The notes: a model not told the origin generated them from the letters alone. A stretch of 64,000 bases of DNA from Favolaschia claudopus (GCA_037176885.1 JAWWNJ010000214.1:62001-126000), one strand, 5' to 3'; counted from the stretch's first letter, positions 9,683 through 20,899 are shown. Made by a program: numbers and translations.

Positions 9683-12600
9683 CCATGCCAGTTGACTTGG
9701 GCCCATTGCATCCGCCTGACAGGCTCGGATCACTGATGTAAATCAAATCCGAGGAGCCAAGTCCGAACCACACAACACGTCAACAACGCGTCGCGCTACG
9801 CTGGATGTATGGAAACTAAGGCCTCCGAGAGAGGCTGCGTGACTCTTTAGCCGACTGTAGATAGGTTTAACTTGCATAGTAACTGGTTTTGTAATTGTCA
9901 TTATCTTGATTTTGTTGTGATCTGTTCTTGAGGGTCGAGGTTGAGGACTCGGAGTACTGTACTAGTGTTCAAGCTCGGAGTATCAGACGAGAAGTTGGTG
10001 TACTGAGCACAGGGTTCTGTTCATTGTACATGCTACATTTTGTGTAGAGTTTATGGTATCTATAGTTGTCAATGAATATAAATTTGTCAACTTGAAGCAA
10101 GGAATGAAACACCTCACCAGTCACAATTTGAGTAGACAAAAACTCGACCGCTTTCAAGCATCGTCTGACGCGTATGTAAAACGTTTTTTGCGTGCTCGTC
10201 GAGGACTCGAGAGATTTACGAAGGTGATTGATTGTACGTGACTCGGAGCGCAAGTTGATTTGAATTTTCTGAGCCTGAATTTTGCAGAAGCATGCCTCAC
10301 CCTGGATATGCATTAACAAGGCGACAGAGTAGACCCGTGTAATCACTGGCAATTAGCTACTGGATACATCTGCGTCGTCGAAGCTTCGACTGAGGCTTGC
10401 CAGGTTAAAGATTAAATTAATGCGCGGCTTGGCTGCGAGCGGCAGATTCAGACTCAATCTCGGATGAAATAAGATCAAAAGCCATGAGTTTTGCTTTAAG
10501 AATGGGATTATACAAATGTATCGAGATATCTCAGAGAGAATGCCCAAGAACGCCCGAAGTTTCTGAGAATGCTTCAAGTTGGGCCCAAGTTGGGCCTGAA
10601 GTTCACCATTTCAATCCTTTGACCAGAAGAAACACTGGTTGGAAGGGCAGTAATAGAGATAGTTTTGAATCTTCAATCCAGGCTATTCTGTTGGGAGAAC
10701 AACCGCAGTGAGCGAGGAGCCAGCGCAAGAACTGAGTGTCCACGTTGGGTTCAAAGTGATCGGCGCCGCGGGATTGGCCGGAAACACGTGTCAGCAGCGT
10801 GATGTGTGCGAGATCAATGCGAGATAAGGATAAGATGAATCGTTTGATTTTCATTCGCTGGACCCTAGAATCCTGTACAGCCAGCGCAAAATATACTAAT
10901 ATAGTACAAAAACGGGGAAATGCTCAACCCAATGCTCAAGCTCAAAGAAGACCAGTTGCTAGAGAGGCACATCCTGACAATCCTGACCTGCTATATTGCA
11001 CAAGTGGCAGCCAGATTCAATTTCCAGGATATTCTTACTGAATTTCAATTTCTTGAGCCTTTTCAGCAGTTGCATGATAGGCCGCAGTGTACTATGTAGT
11101 ATGTAATTCAGTAAATTGCATGTACGGACTGAAACAAGCTTCCCCTCCTATGTGGACCATTGTCCACATACATCATATTAGTAACTAACGAGCTTTAGGC
11201 ACCGATCGGGCCCGCCGGTAACTTTACCGTCCCTGCCAAATTTCTGCCGTACGGTATGTCTGAGGAGTTCCCGCCTATGATTGCTTGCCGACGGCGTCGC
11301 TCTGCTCGCTACGTTCTAGTACCTTCGGAGGAAGCGCTGCCGCTGCTTGGTCCAAACAGCGAACACTGAACAGACTGCTAGCGCCTGGCTGAACTCTAAT
11401 CAAAGGTATGTTTCAATTTTATATGGAATGGTACCCCGGAATTCACCCGTACTGTACCAATCTGTATGACTGAAACGTAGAAAAACAAATGGGGCTCATT
11501 CGATAGAGAATCAAAAACTATCCATCCTCAGCCTGGAAGTCAAAAACCGGAACTTTGCAGAAATCGCGTTTTTCAAAGTCGGACCCTCTCATTTGGCGGG
11601 GGGAACGATCGTCACTGAAATACGCGACGAGCCGGCCCAGTCCGTCCACGAGGTTACCCTTTTGTTGACGTTCCCATCATTGTTTTGTCTGATGTTGTCT
11701 CTGTTTGCTCTCCTTCCCGTTTCAGGACTGTAACCGAGTGGACGGACTGGCGCGAGTCTAACATTTCATAATGCATAGCGTCCGTGGACCCACAAGCGCT
11801 ATGCATTATGAGCAATATGCATTCCTACATACTGTCACACAATGTGACATGTGTGACATTGTCACGAATTTACTATATACGGAAGTGCGGCAGATGCCGG
11901 ATTGTCCACCAGTTGTCGTAAAAGCGGTCAAAATCATGTAACAAGTTGTTTTTGACGTGAATAGTACCCATATGCGCTAGAAGAGTGAAAATTGCCACCA
12001 AATTGTATCAATTTTGCGATCTCATAATGCATAATGCACTAAAAACTTGCCCCAAACCTTATGCATTAGGCAATATGAGAAAATGCATAAAACACTAGTC
12101 TCGTGACCAGACTCTTATGCCATCCCAAAGGGAACCCTTACCCTGTCATAAGAGTCTGTAACAATCAACGGCCACATAACCGTAATGGCTCTATCAAAAT
12201 TGATGGAGTTTTCCCACAATATGTGGACTTTACCTCCTCTCATTCTGCTTGATTCGACAGCGGAACTTGACAATATTTGGGCAGAGTCTACTGCTATGAT
12301 GCAGTTAAAGTCTATCTGTGCAGTTCAAGTCACATTTCTGCGTCAAATATCAGTGCTTTAAGAGGTTTGAGCATACTGCGTAATAAGGATGACGAATTTC
12401 AAGGGGGGTTTCATGATGCTCAGAAGCTCATTTTTGCAAGATTATGAATTCATGACAAAACATCACGAATTTTCGTCATAAAGAACCGAGCGATTTTTTC
12501 TGGCGAAGTCCACCAAGAGTTAAGTGGGTAGGGTGCTAATATCAATAATAAAGCCAATAAATGGTATCAGTCGGTCTCTGGTCTCTATCAAGTGCACACT

Positions 12601-13107
12601 GCTGAAAATTAGAAACAAATGAGGAGAACGGGGATGAACAACTTGAGACTGTGCAGTATGACATCCATATATTGGCGAAGCTAACAAAGTTTATAATTCC
12701 CACTTAGTCTACCAGTAGTACTCTCAACGTGATATACTGTAGTATGTCACACGGCGGTCTTGAGTTCGATGCCGGCTGGTGGCATCTGAGGTTGGTGGTT
12801 ATTTATTTGCTTTGCACCGCTCTCGTTTCATGATATTTTGTTCTGAAATACTTGATAAAACATCATGAAAAAACGTCATGAAGAGCCCCATAATCATCAT
12901 GAAAACATACTTTCAATTCATGATGTTTCGTTAGCAATTTCCAGGCGATTCATCATGAATTCCTGGACATAATGTTAGGATTTTCATGGCCAACAACATC
13001 ATGAATTTCATGACCCTTCCTTTGCACAGTGAGTTCTCAAGTGTAGAGAAAATATCCCAAATATCTACAGCTGCAAATCTGCCCTGGTTATAGACCAATT
13101 CAGTGCC
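9683..13107. other. Gene-poor stretch with small repeats
   Basis: No gene could be supported. It contains a 15-bp perfect hairpin at 11766-11811 (TCATAATGCATAGCG), repeat D at about 12094-12236, and a 36-bp palindrome-bearing word (CCTATGTGGACCATTGTCC) near 11146 that recurs at 55097-55133. Segment 12400-13020 is rich in TCATGAT/ATCATGA words and may be an old DNA element. Segment 11190-11600 shares words with 15339-15700. Confidence 0.5.
12094..12236 (-). repeat. Repeat D, copy D1
   Basis: Begins CTAGTCTCGTGACCAGACTC and ends CCCACAATATGTGGACTTT. Related copies are at 16120-16195 (partial, inverted) and 59453-59579, the latter inside the Copia element. No terminal inverted repeat was found; the end carries a short hairpin (CCACAATATGTGG). 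Confidence 0.65.
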
Positions 13108-13115
13108 ATCAGCTG

Positions 13116-14156
13116 TAAGGCTGGATAAAATTATGAGTATATTTAAATATAATAAATTATAATGCCTAAAAATATGATTAAATAGAGCCAGCCACATAAT
13201 ATTAAGGTCTAGGAATACTGGGCAGTGTGTTACATTATGTTACGATTACATTATGATAGGGAGTTCATATTTAATCATAATATTAAGCCCCGCGCGTGCC
13301 AGTGTCGTTCCATCGGAAGAGGCCGAGAGTGTAAGGCGGATGACAGCATAAGACGGATTTAACGGACCGGGCATTTCCATGACTCATCTCGGCTAAATTT
13401 TCACTCTCTCACCGTCTTGCTCGCTGTCGGCGCTCCCCCGCTCACGTCGTCCGCCATGTTCGATGATGCTCAGCTGGTCAAATACTTCCCAGCCATGCTC
13501 AAGGCACTGCGTGCCCGAATTGAGGCTCTACCTGACTCTCTGCCAGTCGCTCTTCCTGATGGCCCCCTTGCTCGCTACTTCGGGGACTTCGAAATTGACG
13601 AGGAAGAAGGTGCTCAGTTCACGGCAAACCGGCAGTGAGAGCGGGCGTTCCAGGTATCTGCAGACGAGCAGCATAAGCGCATCACTCGAGGCGAACATGG
13701 CATGGATCTCATCTGCCCGTTTCTGGAATTCTATTCCCAGCAAGACGGTATCAAAGGCACGGATGGAGTAGGAATGCTGGCGCGTAGGATACGGGATCTG
13801 AACAGCATTCTAGATACCCTGTGAGTCGTATTTTTGTTGTCGTTCACGTCCTCAAATTGATCACCGCTTTTCTCGAGCAGTAAGCACACAATGTCGGATT
13901 CCCGCTCCTCCATGGCGGCTTTGACTGTGGCTGCAACGGTTGTAACAAAAGAGCTTCTCAATGCTGGCTTCGGCGAAGGGGTAGATTTTTTGGAGGGCGT
14001 CAGCATTCATTAAATACGATTAAGTATGATTACGTTCCGATTACAATACATTATGAATACTCTTATGATTAAATATGGGCCAGAACCGTAAAATTATGAT
14101 ACGATTATGGTACATTATGGCTCAGCGGTGTATTTAATCATAATATTCCAGCCTTA
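13116..14156. mobile_element. hAT-type non-autonomous element carrying a gene fragment
   Basis: TIR TAAGGCTGGA/TCCAGCCTTA with the 8-bp target duplication ATCAGCTG at 13108-13115 and 14157-14164. Both subterminal zones are AT-rich and full of ATTATGATTAAATA words. The middle (about 13290-13990) is GC-richer and exon-like, unlike the ends, which suggests capture of host sequence. Confidence 0.8.
13456..13820 (+). pseudogene. Captured exon of an unrecognised protein, frameshifted
   Basis: From the ATG at 13456 the frame reads MFDDAQLVKYFPAMLKALRA and an acidic FGDFEIDEEEGAQF stretch, then stops. A shift of one base near 13637 opens a second protein-like run (ERAFQVSADEQHKRIT, GMDLICPFLEFYSQQDG) that ends at a GTGAGT donor at 13821, with an AG acceptor near 13880. 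This is a gene fragment lying inside a transposon, not a full gene. The source gene is not in the window and I do not recognise the family. Confidence 0.55.
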
Positions 14157-14164
14157 ATCAGCTG

Positions 14165-15338
14165 TCCAGATACTGACCGGAGTTTGAATTCAAGATCAAT
14201 CACGGCAGCTTGTCAACTTGCTTTCCACCACGTTTCTGTTAATTTCCTCAAGCTCATCCCATTTTCTCGACTGTTGGGGCGGCCAAAGTACTTGCTCTAC
14301 TTCTATAGAAGGCATCTAACTACTCAAGTACTGACTAAAATCCTATCAAATCTACGCAAGATCTGAACCGGCAAATGCCGGTCATGATCATTCAAATGCT
14401 TCGACCGGATAACTTCTCGCAAGCACAAATCCAAATAGAGCCTTGAGATGTTGTTTAATGTGTGATGATTCTTGATATATTTGAGGCTTTGTTCACCTCT
14501 TGATGTTCATGTTATATCATTATTTGCGGAACTTAGGGCGCGAGCGGATTTTTCCCACAAATGACATCTTGAGCATTTGCTTGCTGCGACAGCCAAGGAT
14601 TGGATACAGTCAGGTAAATTTTTTTTTCTGAGATGCCTCTTCATTCAGATTGAGCTTAGTTGCAATGTTGTGGCTTTGGTTCCAGAAATGCCTGTTTTTC
14701 CGGATTTCAGTTCTCAAATTGTCAAATGCGCTACCGGGAAGCCAAACAGCTGCTTATAACATTTTTATAGATACTCTGAGGTAAGAATATAGCTTCCATC
14801 GCGTCTACAATATGCACTGGTTCAGGCAGAGCTGTTTGATGCCATCAATTTATAGCAACACTCATTTCGCTTCAGCAGCGTTACTATATCTCCTTATAAG
14901 CTGGTAGGCAGCTCTAGGAGGCCAATAGTGGTCTACTGACATAATTCTCACCCGCCAACTCAATACCTAGCATTGTAGCAGTTAAAATTCGGAAAAGCGG
15001 GCATATCTGGAAACAAAGCCACCACATTGCAACGCTCAGTCTGAATGCAGACGCGTCTCAGAAAAGGAGATATCTACCTGCGCATATTCAAACTCTGGCT
15101 GTTGAGCCGAAATTGAGCTCACAACGAGAAAAATGCTTAAAATATCATTTGTGGGGAAAACAAAAGGTCCGCAAATAGCTGTAAGTAACACTCAACCACA
15201 CCTTTGAAGAGAATTTTACATACTGTAGATATGTAGATATTAAAGCAGCTAAGTGGGAGGGGAAACAGTGTGAACAGATTCAACAGCAACAGTTCAAGTT
15301 GAATTCCAGCCGGGAATGGCCGAGAAGCTGTCAAATTT
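14165..15338. other. Nothing recognised
   Basis: About 1.2 kb of AT-rich sequence without supported genes, tRNAs or clear repeats. Confidence 0.5.
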
Positions 15339-15700
15339 GACCGCGGGATTGATCGGGCCGCCGTTTAAACTCCGGTTTGGCAGATGGACTTTCCCCCCGC
15401 CATTTCAGAGAGTCCAACTTTAAAAAATCGCGTCCAAAACCTTCAAAAAAACGTTCTGAATTCGGTATATGAAAGATGGATAACTTTCCCTTCTGACACC
15501 CCTTCTATTTTTCCGCCCCGCCCAAAACAAGTTCCTGTCAATCGATAGAGAATTGAAAGTTATCCATTTCTGCTCTATAGAACCGGGGCCCAATTTCTAC
15601 GGATACTGCGCTACAAAATCGTCGTTTGCGCGAAAATTCTAAGTCCGTGGGCGGGGAGATCTGCCATCTGCCGGTTAAGGGCCTGATCGGGCCCGCGGTC
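15339..15700. mobile_element. Possible small TIR element
   Basis: GACCGCGGG at the left and CCCGCGGTC at the right, with inner inverted words GGTTTGGCAGATGG / CCATCTGCCGGTTA. Parts of the interior (CGATAGAGAAT, TATCCATC) recur at 11500-11530. No target duplication was seen. Confidence 0.4.
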
Positions 15701-15841
15701 TAAATTACCGTACGGTACGGTAGGTAAGGAGGTCACAGTCATCGTCGGCGCTGTCTGCTCCCCGCCCTCGACGACGAGGACCTTGTTTTGACCTCATTTT
15801 TTACTCTTTCCCCGGCGCGAGCGAGTGGATCAGAATATATG

Positions 15842-15950
15842 TACTGTAATATTACGTTCAATTCGTATGGTCACAGGTCACAGACCCGAAATCCTACATA
15901 CGAAACTTTTTGTAAGTCACAGCGTCACAGAGGGAGTCTACGAAAGGTCG
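15842..15950. mobile_element. Partial copy of MITE family C
   Basis: TACTGTAATATTACGTTCAA followed by TTCGTATGGTCACAGGTCAC matches the inverted right end of the complete copy at 30828-31096. Only one end is present here. Confidence 0.65.
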
Positions 15951-16119
15951 TTTTGGGAAGTGCTGTCAGCAGAATTACGCACAGGCTGAATATTGTGCAG
16001 CTACGACCATGGTTAAAGAAAAAATTTGTTTGGAAGGCTTAATAGACTTTGGGCAGCTAAACATCACAAATTCTATGTCATTAAAAGGCAGAAGTGAGCA
16101 AAACGAGGGGAAGTAAAGT

Positions 16120-16195
16120 CCACATATTGTGGGAAAACTCCATCAATTTTGATAGCGCCATGGTACGGTTATGTGGCCGTTGATTGTTCCATTAA
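16120..16195 (+). repeat. Repeat D, partial copy D2
   Basis: AAAGTCCACATATTGTGGGA and the following bases to about TGATTGTTCC match the inverse of 12166-12236. The CTAGTCTCG end is missing. Confidence 0.6.
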
Positions 16196-16295
16196 GCGAG
16201 GGGTACTGTACGTAGCAGTGTTGGCACTGACCCGGTATGTACCGGTCAGTCAAAGGGGTCAAGTCAATGGACGGGTCATTGACCGATAGGTCAAT

Positions 16296-16398
16296 GGGCG
16301 CGGTGGTGTAGTGGCATCCATCGTCTCCGGGGAGAGTCGTGTGAGTTTTGCTCACGACGGCGAGGGCCCTCGTTGGTTCGATTCCCTGCCCCGCACCC
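16296..16398 (+). ncRNA. tRNA-like sequence, probable SINE head
   Basis: The 5' GGGCGCGG pairs with the 3' CCGCACCC apart from one C-A mismatch, giving an acceptor-like stem. Box A-like TGGTGTAGTGGCA and a clean box B GGTTCGATTCC are present. A long hairpin (GTCGTG...CACGAC with a TTTT loop) lies between them. The spacing is too long for a plain tRNA, so a tRNA-derived SINE or an intron-bearing relic fits better. A second B-box-like GCGGTTCAAGCCCC follows near 16525. Confidence 0.5.
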
Positions 16399-16847
16399 GG
16401 GAGAAAACACTTTAGACACTCTCGCCTTCTGCCCTCCGACTTTTCAAACTCCGTTCCCTCCGCTCCGGCAAACACGTTTGATCGTGACTTCGGGTCACGG
16501 GTTCCGAGGAGTAGCGCACTTGCGGTTCAAGCCCCGGTCGGCCGGCGGCTGGGAAATTCAACTTTAACAGACGCGCGGCAACAAATCATCCATCACACTT
16601 TGTCTGATCAGGCGTACGCTGCCGCCTTGATCCTTTGACGCCCATCCTACGGGGATCACAACCTCGGCAAGCACTGGCCAAAGGCCGTCGGACCGGGACT
16701 TCATGCCCGAGGCACTGGGAGTTGATTGGTTGCATAAAAAGGGTGACGTGGGAGGAAAGGACGGACTGGAAACGATTAATCATGTAGATGTAGTCAGTTG
16801 ATGTCGGCATGTCGTGTACCATAGCCGCTTGCAGCGGCTCGAGCACG

Positions 16848-17599
16848 TTACTATACTTGAACTTGGTGAGCAAAATGGACTAGAAGAGCAAAATGCGCTC
16901 GCTTGAGCTCATTTCTTACTCAATTGCCTTCGGAAGTGGCGCAGATTGTACCTACAGCTCCTCTCTGTATGAATATAAAAAAAGTTTGAGGAATTTCGGA
17001 CAGAAACTGAGCAGTTTAGAGCCCGAGCATCAAAACCCACTGATGCTCAGCAAAACATGCTCTGGATTTAGTTTTCAGCGCAAGGAATTCAACAAGAAAT
17101 CTCTGGGTGAATTAGAAGCCATATATTAGCCTTTCAGTCCAATTTTCATGGTCAAAATCGCGTGGACGAGTGTACCACGAAAGTTTTGGGCTTTTTGTCA
17201 CAAAAAGTAACGCTTGAGATGGCGGGGATCGGAGTTTAAAAATGTCACGAATATTTTGATGTACACTTTCTGGAGGGCTGTCTGCCCGTTTTTCGCTCGG
17301 AAAAATTGCTATGTGCAGTTTGGTACACCTATTTAACATGTCTAGGAACTTTTATGAAATTCTATTGGTTCAAAACTAAATCCAGAGCATGTTTTGGTGC
17401 GCATCAATGGGGTTTGATGCGCCGGAGTGCGTCCCGCCAATACTTGCCCGAATGTGCTCATTTTTTTTACATAGGCGTGGAGCTGAGAGTCGTAGCTTCC
17501 ATTTGCGCAACTTCCGAAAGGAAACAAACGAAAACTGAGCGCAAGCGAGCGCATTTTGCTCTTCTAGTCTATTTTGCTCTCCAAGTTCAAATATAGTAA
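16848..17599. mobile_element. Foldback element with about 250-bp arms
   Basis: The left arm starts TTACTATACTTGAACTTGG and the right arm ends with the inverse. The arms stay alignable for about 250 bases, including AGAGCAAAATGCGCTCGC near the ends and AAACATGCTCTGGATTTAGT further in. Each arm, read towards the centre, has a similar open frame starting MRSL and containing KTCSGFSF. No transposase is present. Confidence 0.75.
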
Positions 17600-17630
17600 T
17601 TGATCTCAACAACAACAAAAGGTCAATGAC

Positions 17631-17791
17631 CCCTATAACAACCTATCGGGCACGGTCTCAGGAGCCCACAAAATAATGAAAATGTAAAAGAATTATTTAC
17701 TCCATTTGTTACCTGCAGTTGTAATGGCACTGTAGTACTGTTTCAATTCTGTAATGGATGTAATGAACTTGCGTACGCGTTAATGCTGTTC
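17631..17791 (+). repeat. Repeat F, copy F1 (161 bp)
   Basis: Runs from CCCTATAACAACCTATCGGG to TAATGCTGTTC. An inverted copy at 52391-52551 matches over the full 161 bases with no difference seen by eye. The right edge meets the TIR of the Tc1-like element, so that element may have truncated a longer repeat. Confidence 0.85.
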
Positions 17792-17935
17792 CAGCTATTT
17801 TGGAAACGATAGACATTTTCGATTTTCGAGCTGAGTTCGGCAACTCCCGGCAGACCTGTCATATAATTATTTTTAGCTACAACTCAGCTCCATCATGACG
17901 ACAAGCGTTCCCCGCCAATATACAGTATACTCTCC

Positions 17936-18740
17936 TCACTCTCACCATGATACGACGAGGAAACCGCCGTCACATACCTACATAAGGAGCAGAAACAGCT
18001 CATCACCACAATGTCGGCCCATATGTCTGTCCCAGACATTGCTGCAGCTACCGACATCAGCGAGCGAACCATTTACCGCATCATCCGAACGTGGCGGACC
18101 ACTGGGGACCACGTCCGAATTCCTCTGCAGCTTGGACGACCCCGCATTCTTACATCTTTTGATGTCGCGGTCTGTGGTCTTCTCAATACCCTTCGTATTT
18201 GACCCTTTGAGAAGTATCTTGAGGGTCTTGTTGCGAGAACCCACGACATCTATCTTTTCGAGCTACAGGAATGTTTGTACGAAGCCACGGGACTCGACGT
18301 CGCTAAAACCACCATCCGTGACGCCCTTTTGCGAATGGGTTATGTTCGGGTTCATGTAAGTAAAATTGCTGGGAGTTTCGTGCCGCTGACATGAGTATAT
18401 CCTTAGATATCTCGAACTGCACTCGAAGCTGAGGAAAACAAACGGCTTGGGTTTCAATGTGAAGTTGGACAACACCCACCTCGAAGACTGGTTTTCCTAG
18501 ACGAAGCAGCTTGCAATCGACATACAACGCGGCGGCAGATGGCATGGGCGCCCATTGGAATGCGAGCACGGCGGCATGATTTTTTTGTCCGAGGCATCCG
18601 GTATGTGTTTCTGCTCTTGCCAGCGCTACGTGCCTGCTGATATGTATAGTTATTCTGTTCTTCCGGCAATTTGCCTCGATGGCATACTTCACTTCGATGT
18701 GTTGACTCGATCCTGGACCGCCGTAGAGTTTCGCAACTAC
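17936..18740 (+). pseudogene. Tc1/mariner-type DDE transposase remnant
   Basis: Pieces in several frames give an N-terminal helix-turn-helix (SVPDIAAATDISERTIYRII, residues about 20-40, then GRPRIL), a linker, and after a probable intron near 18357 the RNase-H-like core start LVFLDEAACNRHTTRRQMAW with PIGMRARR and FFVRGIRYVFLLPAL. The D of LDEA corresponds to the first catalytic Asp or its close neighbour. Stops break the frame (TGA near 18202, others near 18640), and the sequence ends at about 18738, before the second and third catalytic acids. It cannot be active. Confidence 0.75.
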
Positions 18741-19904
18741 TCGTCCTCACGTCGACGTTTGACGCCATTGCCATCGCGAAGGATGGTATCACCGGACTCG
18801 GAGTTGCCAAGATGGAGGTGGATGGGGGGCATGGTATTTTGCCCGCGGTTACGAGCGCGCTCCTCGCGAGCACGGCCACGCTCTGCAAGCTCGTCAAGCT
18901 TGAGGACTTTGGGAGGATGTTCCAGATCTGCGGTGCCATCGTGCTGAAGACAGAAGTCAGCAGTGTAAAAGAGAAACAGGAATTCCACGTCACGCACCAT
19001 GTACCGAGCCCACAAATTAATAACATCTATTCCAATCTCGACGTGCTTGCCGGGGTACTTAGATTTCGGGCCCATCACGTAGCACCACCGATTTTTGCCA
19101 GGATGTTCCGCGCACTTGAGATGGTTTTGAATCTGCTGTACCTCGGTGGCGGTAACAGCGGTCTCGGGGGGTTTTTCGGCCTGTTTTGTCGTCTTTCCAT
19201 CAGGCTGCACCTCCTGAAGAGACGGTGTGCTCAGCGCCGAAGAACCCATAGATAACGGATGACTTACCAGGTTAACCACTTCCATTATCACCTCTTTCTG
19301 ACGACGTGTGCTTTTCTGGAGCTTGAGAAGCTGCTGGAAGGCGTCGCGAACATCGTCCTCGGACGACAGACGGTGATATGGATCCTTGCGACGCTCCTGA
19401 GACTCTTTCCACCCCAACGTCGCAGATGTGGGGTCGACATTCACCTGAGCTGTGATGCGTGATAGAAAGTCGCCGGCAGGAATGTCATAGGGGAGGACGA
19501 GGGTTGTGGTGACCGTGGCGCGCTTCTTTCCATTTCCTGGCTCGCCATAAATAGGGACTTTGACTGTGATGAAGGTAGTGCGGTCTGGAAGTTTATTAGT
19601 AGCCTGCAGAATGCGCAAATAGCTGTAAAACACCTGCAGTTTGACTGGGAGCTGTAGTGGATGGCAACTGAGATTGGCGGGCTTCGACAATGTGAGGAGG
19701 GAACGGAGGAAGCCGGTATTGATGATAAGACGGATCTTCATCGCTAGAATCGTCGTCGTCGCCCCCAGGCTGCTCGTAGTCGCGGGTGTGGTCAAACATG
19801 CCATTGTCGAGAGAGGCCTGTAATTGGGCCACTGCGAGCTGTCGTCCGGTGAGAGCAGGGGGAGGGCCGACGCCAAGAAGATATGGTGCAATAGTGTTTT
19901 GCAT
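18737..19904 (-). CDS. Unrecognised basidiomycete-type protein encoded in the Tc1-like element
   Basis: ATG at 19904 (MQNTIAPYLLG). A 49-base intron with a CTACTAATAA branch site joins ...SQTA to DRTTFITVKV near 19636-19588; a 54-base intron near 18995-18942 joins LWARYM to HDGTADLEHPPKVL; stop at 18737. The protein has an acidic patch (GGDDDDSSDEDPSY), a domain with ITVKVPIYGEP and NHLKCAEHPGKNRWCYV... LWARYM, a charged helix (ELAERGRAREERARNR) and a PPIHLHLG motif. I have seen this Cys-His/WCYV/LWA arrangement in many basidiomycete proteins of unknown function, often in transposon-rich sequence. It might be an accessory protein of the element or captured cargo. Confidence 0.6.
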
Positions 19905-20310
19905 GGTGTCAAAACCGGTCGAAAAGTAGAATAGGTGGGCGCCTTGGACTCGTTGAGCGAGGATATATAGCGCAGCGTATGCTCCACACGATCGTCAGCC
20001 TGCTCGTCATGACTGTAAGTCTCCAGTGACGCTGTAACCGTACTAGATGGTCGTTGTCGAGGAGGTATTAGCAGAAAAGGTTATTCTAAATTTGGCACTA
20101 TGTAGTTACGACCTCGTCTCGGCGGCTCGGCCCGAACTCAGCTAAAAAATCGAAACTGTCTATCGTTTCCAAAATAGCTGTAAACTGCTCAAACATTGAA
20201 CGGATTATGGATTAAACACGGCTTGCGCAACCCACTGGAAATCACTTGAACATAAAGCGAGGATCAGATTAAACGGATTAAGCTGAAGAGGATGGTTGAA
20301 GTAATCTCTC

Positions 20311-20397
20311 CAAAAAAGAGTGTCCTTGCAGGGTTCGAACCAAGCACCTCAGGCTGGGTGCCAAAGACATTGCTAGGACACATAACCACTAGAAGAG
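20311..20397 (-). ncRNA. tRNA-like sequence, probable SINE head
   Basis: On the minus strand: box A-like TCTAGTGGTTATG, box B GGTTCGAACCC, and a six-T run just after AAGGACACTC, a good pol III terminator. GTGTCCT and AGGACAC can pair, and GCACC/GGTGC form a stem between the boxes. No standard cloverleaf fits, so a tRNA-derived SINE is more likely than a working tRNA gene. Confidence 0.5.
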
Positions 20398-20785
20398 TCT
20401 GGACATTCCTATGCTGTTCTACCACACGTCACTATTTGCTTCCCTCAATCCATTTTAGAGTATTAATGAACATTAAACTGTTTAATAAACCAAGTTTAAA
20501 TCACAGATTATCAGAGAAATAAATAAACAACATCAATTGATAGTCTGAAATAATAATAAAAAAAGAAGCGGAAACGTTGTTCACGGTCAGCCCATCTTTG
20601 CTGTTCAGTCTCGAGAATCAATGACAGATTCCGCCGAGATGCCGTTTGGGCGCAGTGATGTTGGGGTTATTTGTGTTGCTTGGTCATCTTTTGCCCTTTG
20701 TTCGGTCACACAACAGTCAAACTGAACTGCATTGAGAAAAGTGCATCTGATTAGGGTGTTTCACGGTAGGCCGATTTGGAGCCCA

Positions 20786-20822
20786 ACTTGAGCTCCAACT
20801 TAAAAAAAGTTGGACCTCAAGT
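20786..20822. repeat. Imperfect 16-bp hairpin
   Basis: ACTTGAGCTCCAACTT and AAGTTGGACCTCAAGT pair with one mismatch. More AAGTTGG/CCAACTT words follow to 20910, suggesting the end of a small DNA element. Confidence 0.6.
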
Positions 20823-20899
20823 TTTTAGCCGATTTCGAAGTTGGAGTGCAAGTCGGGCTCTACCCCTCGATTTGCATCCCAACTTCGTGCCCGATTTCG

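Larger units (their letters stand above)
17792..20180. mobile_element. Tc1/mariner-like element with a second, convergent gene
   Basis: Imperfect TIRs of about 45 bases start CAGCTATTTTGGAAACGATA on the left and are mirrored at the right, where TA follows. The plus strand of the left third encodes a decayed Tc1-type (DDE_3) transposase; the minus strand of the remainder encodes an intron-containing protein whose stop abuts the end of the transposase remnant. About 2.39 kb. TA is missing on the left edge (TC), probably by mutation. Confidence 0.7.
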
